Shown piece by piece: positions 54,924-64,000 of a DNA stretch of 64,000 bases (its first letter is position 1; every line of letters starts with the position of its first letter). The position numbers and the translations under genes are program-made. The notes beneath the pieces were generated by a model, which saw nothing but the letters and a program-made list of their open reading frames with translations, was not told where the DNA came from and made no database searches. Source of the stretch: Acidobacteriota bacterium (GTDB lineage Bacteria; Acidobacteriota; Terriglobia; Terriglobales; SCQP01); NCBI GenBank assembly GCA_004299485.1, contig SCQP01000008.1:1-64000 (forward strand). The letters are read 5' to 3'.

Positions 54924-57900
54924 ATTTCCGCAGCCAATCGGCTGCGGCCTCATTGAAGCCCTGCTGGTGTCCGGTTTCCGTACCAGATTGCGGACATTTC
55001 CGCAGCCAATCGGCTGCGGCCTCATTGAAGCGGAAATAATAGAGCCTGGCAAACCCGCGGGGCGGGCAATTTCCGCAGCCAATCGGCTGCGGCCTCATTG
55101 AAGCCCGCTGAAGGCGGGCGTGAGCGTGTGCACCATCAGATTTCCGCAGCCAATCGGCTGCGGCCTCATTGAAGCGTTTGCGTGACGGTCCATTGCCAGA
55201 TGCTATCGGTTATTTCCGCAGCCAATCGGCTGCGGCCTCATTGAAGCCCCTTCAACTCGCTTAGCTCCACCCGGATCGTTTCATTTCCGCAGCCAATCGG
55301 CTGCGGCCTCATTGAAGCATCGCTGCTTCCTGGGCGGTTCCACCAGGGGCTTTCATTTCCGCAGCCAATCGGCTGCGGCCTCATTGAAGCGTGATGGCGT
55401 CCACGATCGTGCCATCCGCCAGCTCCATTTCCGCAGCCAATCGGCTGCGGCCTCATTGAAGCGGGTCTCATTCACCCCGTTCACTGTCGCCGCGGTCTCA
55501 TTTCCGCAGCCAATCGGCTGCGGCCTCATTGAAGCCGTCGGATCCCGCGCGGCTGCTGGCCGCGGCGACCAATTTCCGCAGCCAATCGGCTGCGGCCTCA
55601 TTGAAGCTCGACCTGCTCTGGCGTCAGCCCTACCGTCGCGGTCATTTCCGCAGCCAATCGGCTGCGGCCTCATTGAAGCTGCGTCGTCAGCGCCGTGCCC
55701 GCCACCAGCGGCACCATTTCCGCAGCCAATCGGCTGCGGCCTCATTGAAGCCGCTCGAGCATCGCCGGGGTGACGTTGACGCGCCATTTCCGCAGCCAAT
55801 CGGCTGCGGCCTCATTGAAGCTCTGTGTCACCGAGCTGCTGCACCTGGTCCAGGAAGATTTCCGCAGCCAATCGGCTGCGGCCTCATTGAAGCCGGGGAC
55901 CATTTGCGCGGAGTCATGTTAGGCTCGGGGATTTCCGCAGCCAATCGGCTGCGGCCTCATTGAAGCGCCAGGTCGGAGAGCGCCTGATACAGGCGCACGT
56001 CGCATTTCCGCAGCCAATCGGCTGCGGCCTCATTGAAGCGCATCCTCGAGCGTCGCCGTGTAGAAGGTCCCGGTCGGCATTTCCGCAGCCAATCGGCTGC
56101 GGCCTCATTGAAGCAACGCGCGCGGACGGCGGCTGAGTGAACCTGCTACGATTTCCGCAGCCAATCGGCTGCGGCCTCATTGAAGCCATCCGCAAGGGTG
56201 GCAAACAGCCCTGGGTAGTTCAGATTTCCGCAGCCAATCGGCTGCGGCCTCATTGAAGCGAGTGTTTCAATCTTGCTCTGGACGGCGGTGCGGGTATTTC
56301 CGCAGCCAATCGGCTGCGGCCTCATTGAAGCGGGGAGTGACTAATCAGTAAAGTCGTCTGCGGCCGCATTTCCGCAGCCAATCGGCTGCGGCCTCATTGA
56401 AGCGGCCAAAGTTGCACCGTGGTCACAAAGGCGGGGGCGGATTTCCGCAGCCAATCGGCTGCGGCCTCATTGAAGCTCGTAGACGAGGCGCGCCAGTTGC
56501 AGTCACCGCATAGATTTCCGCAGCCAATCGGCTGCGGCCTCATTGAAGCATCACCAGCTCACCCGGCGTGCTCAGCGCGAAGATATTTCCGCAGCCAATC
56601 GGCTGCGGCCTCATTGAAGCTGACTACGCGGCGTTGTGCGCACAGCTTCGGGCAGGCATTTCCGCAGCCAATCGGCTGCGGCCTCATTGAAGCCGACGTT
56701 TTGGCCGGTAGGCGTCATGGCGAGCTGATACATTTCCGCAGCCAATCGGCTGCGGCCTCATTGAAGCGCAAAATGAACACCACGTCCTACACCTCTACTG
56801 AAATTTCCGCAGCCAATCGGCTGCGGCCTCATTGAAGCGACCCTCGATAATGTACCCCGAGACGGACCCTTCCCACATTTCCGCAGCCAATCGGCTGCGG
56901 CCTCATTGAAGCTTCTTGTCCGCTTCGCGCCGGGCCGCGTCGATAGCCATTTCCGCAGCCAATCGGCTGCGGCCTCATTGAAGCGGCGTGACCAACGGCA
57001 GGCGATGGGCGATCCGCCTGATTTCCGCAGCCAATCGGCTGCGGCCTCATTGAAGCGCGGTCCAAGCTCGGCGCTAAGCTGTCCGATGCCCATTTCCGCA
57101 GCCAATCGGCTGCGGCCTCATTGAAGCTTCGTGGTGCCGGTGGGCGCGGGCATCGAGCGCGGAATTTCCGCAGCCAATCGGCTGCGGCCTCATTGAAGCA
57201 AATCGTCCTGCTGGTGGCGGCGCGCTTCGAGGGCGGATTTCCGCAGCCAATCGGCTGCGGCCTCATTGAAGCTTGAGCGTCGAGCCGGGGATGATCTCGG
57301 CCGAGTAGATTTCCGCAGCCAATCGGCTGCGGCCTCATTGAAGCAACGGTTCCCGGCTCGCAAACTCGACCGGCGTATAATTTCCGCAGCCAATCGGCTG
57401 CGGCCTCATTGAAGCCCGCGCAACGAGGACGCTGGCTACGCCAAGCTGCTGATTTCCGCAGCCAATCGGCTGCGGCCTCATTGAAGCAAGCTGGCGCGGC
57501 GCTGCCAAGCGGCTGACGCGCACATTTCCGCAGCCAATCGGCTGCGGCCTCATTGAAGCTTGAGCGTCGAGCCGGGGATGATCTCGGCCGAGTAGATTTC
57601 CGCAGCCAATCGGCTGCGGCCTCATTGAAGCTGCTCCTACCACCGTTGCGAGCACGCCGTCGTTCGCATTTCCGCAGCCAATCGGCTGCGGCCTCATTGA
57701 AGCGTCTTCCCTGACGGATCTGACGGTTCTTCCTTACCGGCATTTCCGCAGCCAATCGGCTGCGGCCTCATTGAAGCGCCCGTGGACGTCGTCGAGTACG
57801 ACCCGATTGGCGATATTTCCGCAGCCAATCGGCTGCGGCCTCATTGAAGCGTCGTGTGCCGCATCGCTCGTGTCATGGCGTGGTTGATTTCCGCAGCCAA

Positions 57901-60900
57901 TCGGCTGCGGCCTCATTGAAGCTGACGATGGCGCGGAAATGGTGGCTTGCGCCGCGGATTTCCGCAGCCAATCGGCTGCGGCCTCATTGAAGCTGAAGTC
58001 GAGGGGATCTCAAGCGGCCACTGCGCCCGGATTTCCGCAGCCAATCGGCTGCGGCCTCATTGAAGCAGCTTGTCAATCGCCTGCTGCTTGTCCGGGCCGT
58101 CATTTCCGCAGCCAATCGGCTGCGGCCTCATTGAAGCGCGCAGGAGGCGCTCGCAGCTTCGTCCGCGACTGCCATTTCCGCAGCCAATCGGCTGCGGCCT
58201 CATTGAAGCTGACTATGCGAACAGCGACCCGATTCTGGCAATCGATATTTCCTTAGCCAATCGGCTGCGGCCTCATTGAAGCGCGGGTGCGGCGTCCTGA
58301 TGGCGATACGGCCGCCCTGATTTCCGCAGCCAATCGGCTGCGGCCTCATTGAAGCAATAGACGCTGCAACGTCCTCGCGCCGCTCGTACAGATTTCCGCA
58401 GCCAATCGGCTGCGGCCTCATTGAAGCTTCACGTAGTCGGCGCCGAGCAGCGCGTGGTCGCTCATTTCCGCAGCCAATCGGCTGCGGCCTCATTGAAGCC
58501 AGCGGTTGCGCCACTCAGCGCCGGGGTCGTTTCTTATTTCCGCAGCCAATCGGCTGCGGCCTCATTGAAGCGCCATAACAGCCGTCTCCCGGCGGCGCTG
58601 GCCGCGCATTTCCGCAGCCAATCGGCTGCGGCCTCATTGAAGCCTGCTCGCGCGCCTGCTGCTGGTTAAACTGCGCCTCATTTCCGCAGCCAATCGGCTG
58701 CGGCCTCATTGAAGCTTGTAGTACCGGCAGGCGGCGGCCCCGTAAAGCACGCATTTCCGCAGCCAATCGGCTGCGGCCTCATTGAAGCGCTACTTTTCAA
58801 GATCGGCGCCAACAGCGACGATGCCATTTCCGCAGCCAATCGGCTGCGGCCTCATTGAAGCCACCAGACTCCGTGCCGAGCTGGCCGACAGCCACGGCAT
58901 TTCCGCAGCCAATCGGCTGCGGCCTCATTGAAGCGCCGGGGGCGCCGGTGGCAGCAGTCGTGGCGGCCAGATTTCCGCAGCCAATCGGCTGCGGCCTCAT
59001 TGAAGCGTCAGAGCGCCACACGCCTTCGCCGTCCACGATGCGCATTTCCGCAGCCAATCGGCTGCGGCCTCATTGAAGCCGCGTCATGCGTTCGAGCGTG
59101 GCCCCGGACGCCGCCATTTCCGCAGCCAATCGGCTGCGGCCTCATTGAAGCGTTGCGCCGTTGACGAGCACGGTGTATTTTAGCAGATTTCCGCAGCCAA
59201 TCGGCTGCGGCCTCATTGAAGCCCTCAGTAGGCGGCGGCAAGCTGGGCGGTCACCGTGAATTTCCGCAGCCAATCGGCTGCGGCCTCATTGAAGCCATTC
59301 CAGGGTCTGGTTTCGCCAAACGCGCAAAGGCATTTCCGCAGCCAATCGGCTGCGGCCTCATTGAAGCGTGATACCACATTACGCGCGGCACCACGGTCAT
59401 CCTATTTCCGCAGCCAATCGGCTGCGGCCTCATTGAAGCTATTTGAAGCTGGGACCACCGCCCCCCATTCGGCAGATTTCCGCAGCCAATCGGCTGCGGC
59501 CTCATTGAAGCAGATCGCCGAGCCCGGCGAGTGCGCTGGGGCTGGTCTATTTCCGCAGCCAATCGGCTGCGGCCTCATTGAAGCGACGGTGTAGAAGGTC
59601 GTGTCGGAGCCGGAGAGCAGCATATTTCCGCAGCCAATCGGCTGCGGCCTCATTGAAGCGTCGTCGTTCCAGTGGGCTTGCGCTCGTCGGTCCACATTTC
59701 CGCAGCCAATCGGCTGCGGCCTCATTGAAGCAACGTATCTGCACGCGCTGGCCAGGGCACCGACAGGATTTCCGCAGCCAATCGGCTGCGGCCTCATTGA
59801 AGCCCGCAAGCGTCGCGGTGTTCGCAAGGACCATGCGTGCATTTCCGCAGCCAATCGGCTGCGGCCTCATTGAAGCTGATTCAAGCGCAGCAGGCACTTA
59901 GTGCGCTCAAGAGCATTTCCGCAGCCAATCGGCTGCGGCCTCATTGAAGCTGCTCTTGGCATTGGGCAGGGACAGGGAGCAACCAATTTCCGCAGCCAAT
60001 CGGCTGCGGCCTCATTGAAGCTCGACGGCATCCAGTGGCACAAGTTTCCGGAGGCGCATTTCCGCAGCCAATCGGCTGCGGCCTCATTGAAGCGGCCCAC
60101 GCGCACCAGGCATCCGCTGGCACCCAGTCAGATTTCCGCAGCCAATCGGCTGCGGCCTCATTGAAGCATGAAACGCTTGTGCTCTCGCTTCGCAAGGTTC
60201 CAGCATTTCCGCAGCCAATCGGCTGCGGCCTCATTGAAGCCCCTTCGTCGGCCGCCACGCTTGGGCGTCCATGTCGCGATTTCCGCAGCCAATCGGCTGC
60301 GGCCTCATTGAAGCGTTCATCCCGGCTGGGAGTACGCTCCCGGAGCATGGATTTCCGCAGCCAATCGGCTGCGGCCTCATTGAAGCTCACATTCAGGGAG
60401 ATGCGCCGCTCGGGCGCCCGCGATTTCCGCAGCCAATCGGCTGCGGCCTCATTGAAGCCTGAATCGAATTGCTTAATGCAAGCTCAACGCTGATCATTTC
60501 CGCAGCCAATCGGCTGCGGCCTCATTGAAGCTTCACTGCGCGCTCCATCCTCGCGCCGGTCGGGCGTATTTCCGCAGCCAATCGGCTGCGGCCTCATTGA
60601 AGCACTGTGACTTCCGGCGGTTGCCGCTGAGCACCAATGATTTCCGCAGCCAATCGGCTGCGGCCTCATTGAAGCCCGCAGCGGTATGGTGCCCGTGATG
60701 CTCTCATCGAATATTTCCGCAGCCAATCGGCTGCGGCCTCATTGAAGCCCGCAGTGCGTGGATGCGACCTGGAACCGAAAGAATGATTTCCGCAGCCAAT
60801 CGGCTGCGGCCTCATTGAAGCTCTACGCGGTGCCAGCCGTCCAGCGATTCATCGTAATTTCCGCAGCCAATCGGCTGCGGCCTCATTGAAGCTTCATTTG

Positions 60901-63219
60901 CACTGTCCCTCACGGAGCAACACCAAAATTTCCGCAGCCAATCGGCTGCGGCCTCATTGAAGCAACTCGTGGTAGTTGAAATACGGCCGCAGATATTTGA
61001 TTTCCGCAGCCAATCGGCTGCGGCCTCATTGAAGCCAGAGAGATGTGATGCTGTCATCGCCCAGCCCGCGCTGATTTCCGCAGCCAATCGGCTGCGGCCT
61101 CATTGAAGCGTGCTTCTAGCTTTGTTCCCAATGTACGTGTCACTTCGATTTCCGCAGCCAATCGGCTGCGGCCTCATTGAAGCAACGGCATCCGGCGCTT
61201 CTGCGTCAATCTCCTTGCATTTCCGCAGCCAATCGGCTGCGGCCTCATTGAAGCATGAGGCCCTGCGTGCTCTTGAACTGGAGCGCCTGTATTTCCGCAG
61301 CCAATCGGCTGCGGCCTCATTGAAGCCTGCTGTGGCGCAGGGCGACGCGCAGCCGCAGCCCGGATTTCCGCAGCCAATCGGCTGCGGCCTCATTGAAGCA
61401 TGTTCTAGTGATCGACTCTGTGTCGCATGAGTGGGCATTTCCGCAGCCAATCGGCTGCGGCCTCATTGAAGCACGCCTTCGGGCACATCGGAGCCGTGCA
61501 ACAGCTTGCCATTTCCGCAGCCAATCGGCTGCGGCCTCATTGAAGCGGCGCGGGCCATCTCGACTTCGTAGGGGTCGCGGGATTTCCGCAGCCAATCGGC
61601 TGCGGCCTCATTGAAGCGAGGCGTCCTGCTGCGCGTAGTTCGTAAGCCCGCGATTTCCGCAGCCAATCGGCTGCGGCCTCATTGAAGCTGTGGGTGCGAG
61701 CGGAATAGGTTCTACGAATACGCTCATTTCCGCAGCCAATCGGCTGCGGCCTCATTGAAGCCGGCCCATGCGCCAATGGCCGCGCCCGTCGGACTCTCGC
61801 ATTTCCGCAGCCAATCGGCTGCGGCCTCATTGAAGCCCGTACCGCAACATCAGGTGACTTCCGGCGGTTGCCGCTGAGCACCAATGATTTCCGCAGCCAA
61901 TCGGCTGCGGCCTCATTGAAGCCTGATAAACGGCGAGCGCGTGCCGGTCCTCGAGCTATTTCCGCAGCCAATCGGCTGCGGCCTCATTGAAGCCCGGGAG
62001 AAGTCAGCGTGGAAATGGTGTTGGGAAATATTTCCGCAGCCAATCGGCTGCGGCCTCATTGAAGCAAGGTCACCTACACCAACGACGTGCCGCCAGCGCC
62101 ATTTCCGCAGCCAATCGGCTGCGGCCTCATTGAAGCGTAATCGTTGGGTCATTGTATACTCCGTTGTGAGGTATTTCCGCAGCCAATCGGCTGCGGCCTC
62201 ATTGAAGCTTCGTTCCAGGCGTTGATGTTGAGCCAGTAGGCGTAATTTCCGCAGCCAATCGGCTGCGGCCTCATTGAAGCCCTTTGTCACCAGCAGCGAT
62301 ATATTGCGCTACTGCCTATTTCCGCAGCCAATCGGCTGCGGCCTCATTGAAGCTACGACCTGGGCAAAGTGCTTGAAGCCGTGCCGGTTATTTCCGCAGC
62401 CAATCGGCTGCGGCCTCATTGAAGCCCCAAGGAAACCGTCTGGCCCTTGCTGGCGCCGATAATTTCCGCAGCCAATCGGCTGCGGCCTCATTGAAGCAGG
62501 CCTTCGATGGCCAGCCCCATCTCAGCGGCGGCCTATTTCCGCAGCCAATCGGCTGCGGCCTCATTGAAGCTGTTCGACACCAATCTGTGCGGCCGCCGCC
62601 CCCGCCATTTCCGCAGCCAATCGGCTGCGGCCTCATTGAAGCGTGAACGTCTGCGCCAAGTGCGGCCTTGCGGAACTGATTTCCGCAGCCAATCGGCTGC
62701 GGCCTCATTGAAGCTGACCAGGGTGAAGCAGCTCGGCGGGGACGCGAAGCATTTCCGCAGCCAATCGGCTGCGGCCTCATTGAAGCAACTACCAGCAGGA
62801 AGGCGCCTACTTCGCCGGGCGTATTTCCGCAGCCAATCGGCTGCGGCCTCATTGAAGCAGATCGCGGTCGTCGGGAATCTCGACGCGGCGGTCAATTTCC
62901 GCAGCCAATCGGCTGCGGCCTCATTGAAGCACGCGACGGACGGGGCACCGCAGCCATGGATGCAGGCATTTCCGCAGCCAATCGGCTGCGGCCTCATTGA
63001 AGCCTGCCGTATCAGACGCTATGGGATGAGGACGAAGCCATTTCCGCAGCCAATCGGCTGCGGCCTCATTGAAGCCTCAGCTTTGGACGCGGAGGGAGGC
63101 GGGGCCATGCTATTTCCGCAGCCAATCGGCTGCGGCCTCATTGAAGCGCGTGGCAGGCATGGGTGAGCGCGACGGGGACGGTCATCTCCGCAGCCAATCG
63201 GCTGCGGCCTCATTGAAGC
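54924..63219 (+). CRISPR. CRISPR array: 115 repeats of 36 bp, 114 spacers
   Basis: The repeat starts ATTTCCGCAGCCAATC and ends GGCTGCGGCCTCATTGAAGC. I counted 115 copies from 54924 to 63184 by hand. Mean period is 72.5 bp, and most spacers are 34-39 nt. The repeat holds a perfect 8-bp stem CCGCAGCC/GGCTGCGG with loop AATC. Its last 8 bases, ATTGAAGC, match the usual type I 5' handle, so transcription is left to right. Two repeats deviate: 58247 (CCTTAGCC in the stem) and the terminal 63184 (ATCTCC). The spacers at 57273-57308 and 57560-57595 are identical, and one spacer (61837-61886) is 50 nt. Processing by Csb2 and use by the adjacent type I-G complex are inferred. Confidence 0.98.
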
Positions 63220-63259
63220 GGCCGGGTCGCCAGTCTCATGCCACGGGCGGGCAGCGGAA

Positions 63260-63543
63260 ATGCAGGCGGCCGAGACCTGGCTTGCCTGGCAGATTGCAAC
63301 GGAGAGCAAGTCTCCGCTGGCTCGCCGGCGCGCACGCGCGCGGGCGCGGCTTGCCAGCGGCTCGTAAACGCGGGCCGCAACCCTCGGGCTGGACCGCTTG
63401 CACCCCGGCGCGGAGGCGCCCGATCGGCGGCTGGCTACGCCGCGCCGCAGTACCTCGCGGCCAAGGCGGTAGCCAACGTCAAATACGTCCTCGGCGGCAT
63501 GAGCGGCGCGCGCAAGCACGAAAGCACGCGCGACGAGATCTAG
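63260..63543 (+). pseudogene. possible decayed phage-type gene in two frames
   Basis: Two short segments show the strong G/C third-position bias of genuine genes here. One runs from ATG 63260 to TAA 63367 (QAAETWLAWQIATESKSPLA then an Arg/Ala-rich end). The other lies in a different frame and ends at 63543 (QYLAAKAVANVKYVLGG then MSGARKHESTRDEI). Neither is recognisable. They could be pieces of one frameshifted gene, or chance in GC-rich DNA. The proximity to a terminase-like HTH gene suggests, weakly, a prophage remnant. Confidence 0.25.
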
Positions 63544-63764
63544 AACAAACGCGCACGCATCCCCCGCTCCAGCCAACCAAAGTACAATTTTCCGCCTCTA
63601 ATCTATTGACACCCAATTTCTGCGGAACGCTACCGGCGTGGGCTTCGCGCCGCCCAACGCTCCCACGCGGGCAGCCCGCCGCGCACCATCGCGGGCGCGG
63701 TTCTCCGAAGAACATCCGATCCCTGCTCAGGTTCCTGAGGCCCCCACGCCTTCCGAGCCTTCGC

Positions 63765-63792
63765 TAGCCACTAACCACTAGCCACTAGCCAC
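63765..63792. repeat. 7-nt tandem repeat, TAGCCAC type
   Basis: Four heptamers: TAGCCAC, TAACCAC, TAGCCAC, TAGCCAC. They lie 24 bp before the start of the HTH gene. Confidence 0.85.
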
Positions 63793-63816
63793 TGTTCCCC
63801 TGCCACGGAGGTCTCC

Positions 63817-64000
63817 ATGGACTTCAAGGCTTCTCCCGCTCAGCGCCGTCTGCTGGACTACATCCACGCAAACCCCTCGCCCCTGCCCACCCTGGGGCTG
63901 TGCCAGTCCGCCAACGTCAGCCGCGCCAGCTTCTACCGCTGGTGCCGCGACCCAAACTTCCGCGCCTGGCTCGGCATCGCCTGGTCCTCCCGCCTGCTCC
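63817..64000 (+). CDS. helix-turn-helix protein, terminase small-subunit-like (3' end outside window)
   Basis: The first 61 codons, starting at an ATG with GGAG 7 nt upstream. The sequence (SPAQRRLLDYIHANPSPLPT ... LCQSANVSRASFYRWCRDPN FRAWL) fits the HTH of phage small terminase (phBC6A51-type) or insertion-element transposase N-termini: a helix, a SANVSR-x-[ST]-[FV]-Y-RW recognition helix and a D-P-x-F-R-x-W-L segment. Small terminases bind the packaging site of phage DNA. With so little sequence, a stand-alone DNA-binding protein remains possible. Confidence 0.6.
   Translation, partial: MDFKASPAQRRLLDYIHANPSPLPTLGLCQSANVSRASFYRWCRDPNFRAWLGIAWSSRLL

Larger units (their letters stand above)
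63220..63816. other. array-distal region with weak or no coding signal
   Basis: 597 bp between the last repeat and the next gene. The part to 63543 may hold decayed coding sequence. From 63544 to 63764 I see no gene, RNA or clear promoter, only TTGACA near 63608 without a good -10. A 7-nt tandem repeat precedes the HTH gene. Confidence 0.5.

Noticed and set aside
55238-62852. Many 60-300-codon open frames across the array on both strands, with repeated NEAAADWLRK-, MRPQPIGCGN- or FPQPIGCGLIEA-type peptides
   Set aside because: These are translations of the 36-bp CRISPR repeat, which lacks stop codons in several frames. They are not genes.

Overview
The window is high-GC bacterial chromosome whose gene set points to an Acidobacteriota (Terriglobia-type) genome. 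The signs are a PadR regulator next to an ATPase-less MacB/FtsX-type permease, an Oar-like TonB-dependent receptor with a carboxypeptidase-regulatory N-terminus, a Ser/Thr kinase with TPRs, a sortilin/Asp-box 'glycosyl hydrolase', and very large NHL/MBG/Ig-like secreted proteins. The taxonomy is inference from gene families, not from a marker gene.

Positions 1-8.3 kb hold the 3' end of an alpha/beta hydrolase, a vapBC toxin-antitoxin pair, a secreted HExxH peptidase/TolB-propeller/outer-membrane-barrel fusion, a padR-permease pair, an MscS channel and a small membrane protein. From 8.3 to 25.7 kb a TPR Ser/Thr kinase lies directly downstream of a 4.9-thousand-residue surface protein whose middle is built of DNA repeats with an exact 531-bp period. 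From 25.9 to 34.8 kb are a sortilin-like propeller protein, a divergent TonB-dependent receptor and a CocE/NonD-type hydrolase. From 34.8 to 35.4 kb is a recombination scar: a tRNA-Phe gene and a decayed tyrosine-recombinase tail flanked by two copies of a 105-bp repeat. A third copy sits in frame inside the next gene, a 1,682-residue NHL/MBG protein. From 40.6 to 45.8 kb are a small outer-membrane barrel protein, a PLP-dependent decarboxylase, 2-oxoglutarate dehydrogenase E1 (sucA) and a small ORF.

From 46.1 to 63.2 kb the window carries a complete-looking type I-G (formerly I-U) CRISPR-Cas locus. The interference operon cas3 - cas8g-like - csb1(cas7) - csb2(cas5-cas6) reads leftward. The adaptation genes cas2 and a fused cas4-cas1 diverge to the right and lead into an array of 115 repeats (36 bp) and 114 spacers, counted by hand. 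The repeat has a perfect 8-bp stem, and its 3' end (ATTGAAGC) looks like a normal type I 5' handle. Array polarity is therefore left to right, with the leader at 54711-54923 and a mutated terminal repeat at 63184. Expected division of labour: Cas4-Cas1/Cas2 acquire spacers, Csb2 processes pre-crRNA, Csb1/Csb2/Cas8g form the surveillance complex, and Cas3 (helicase then HD) degrades the target.

Beyond the array are about 600 bp of weakly coding or non-coding DNA, a 7-nt tandem repeat, and the start of an HTH (terminase-small-subunit-like) gene cut by the window end.

I do not see a clearly new molecular system. The features most worth a second look are the 105-bp repeat that has entered a coding frame, the duplicated and chimeric spacers, the stem-breaking internal CRISPR repeat, the exact 531-bp gene-internal repeats, and the shared C-terminal membrane module of the two giant proteins.
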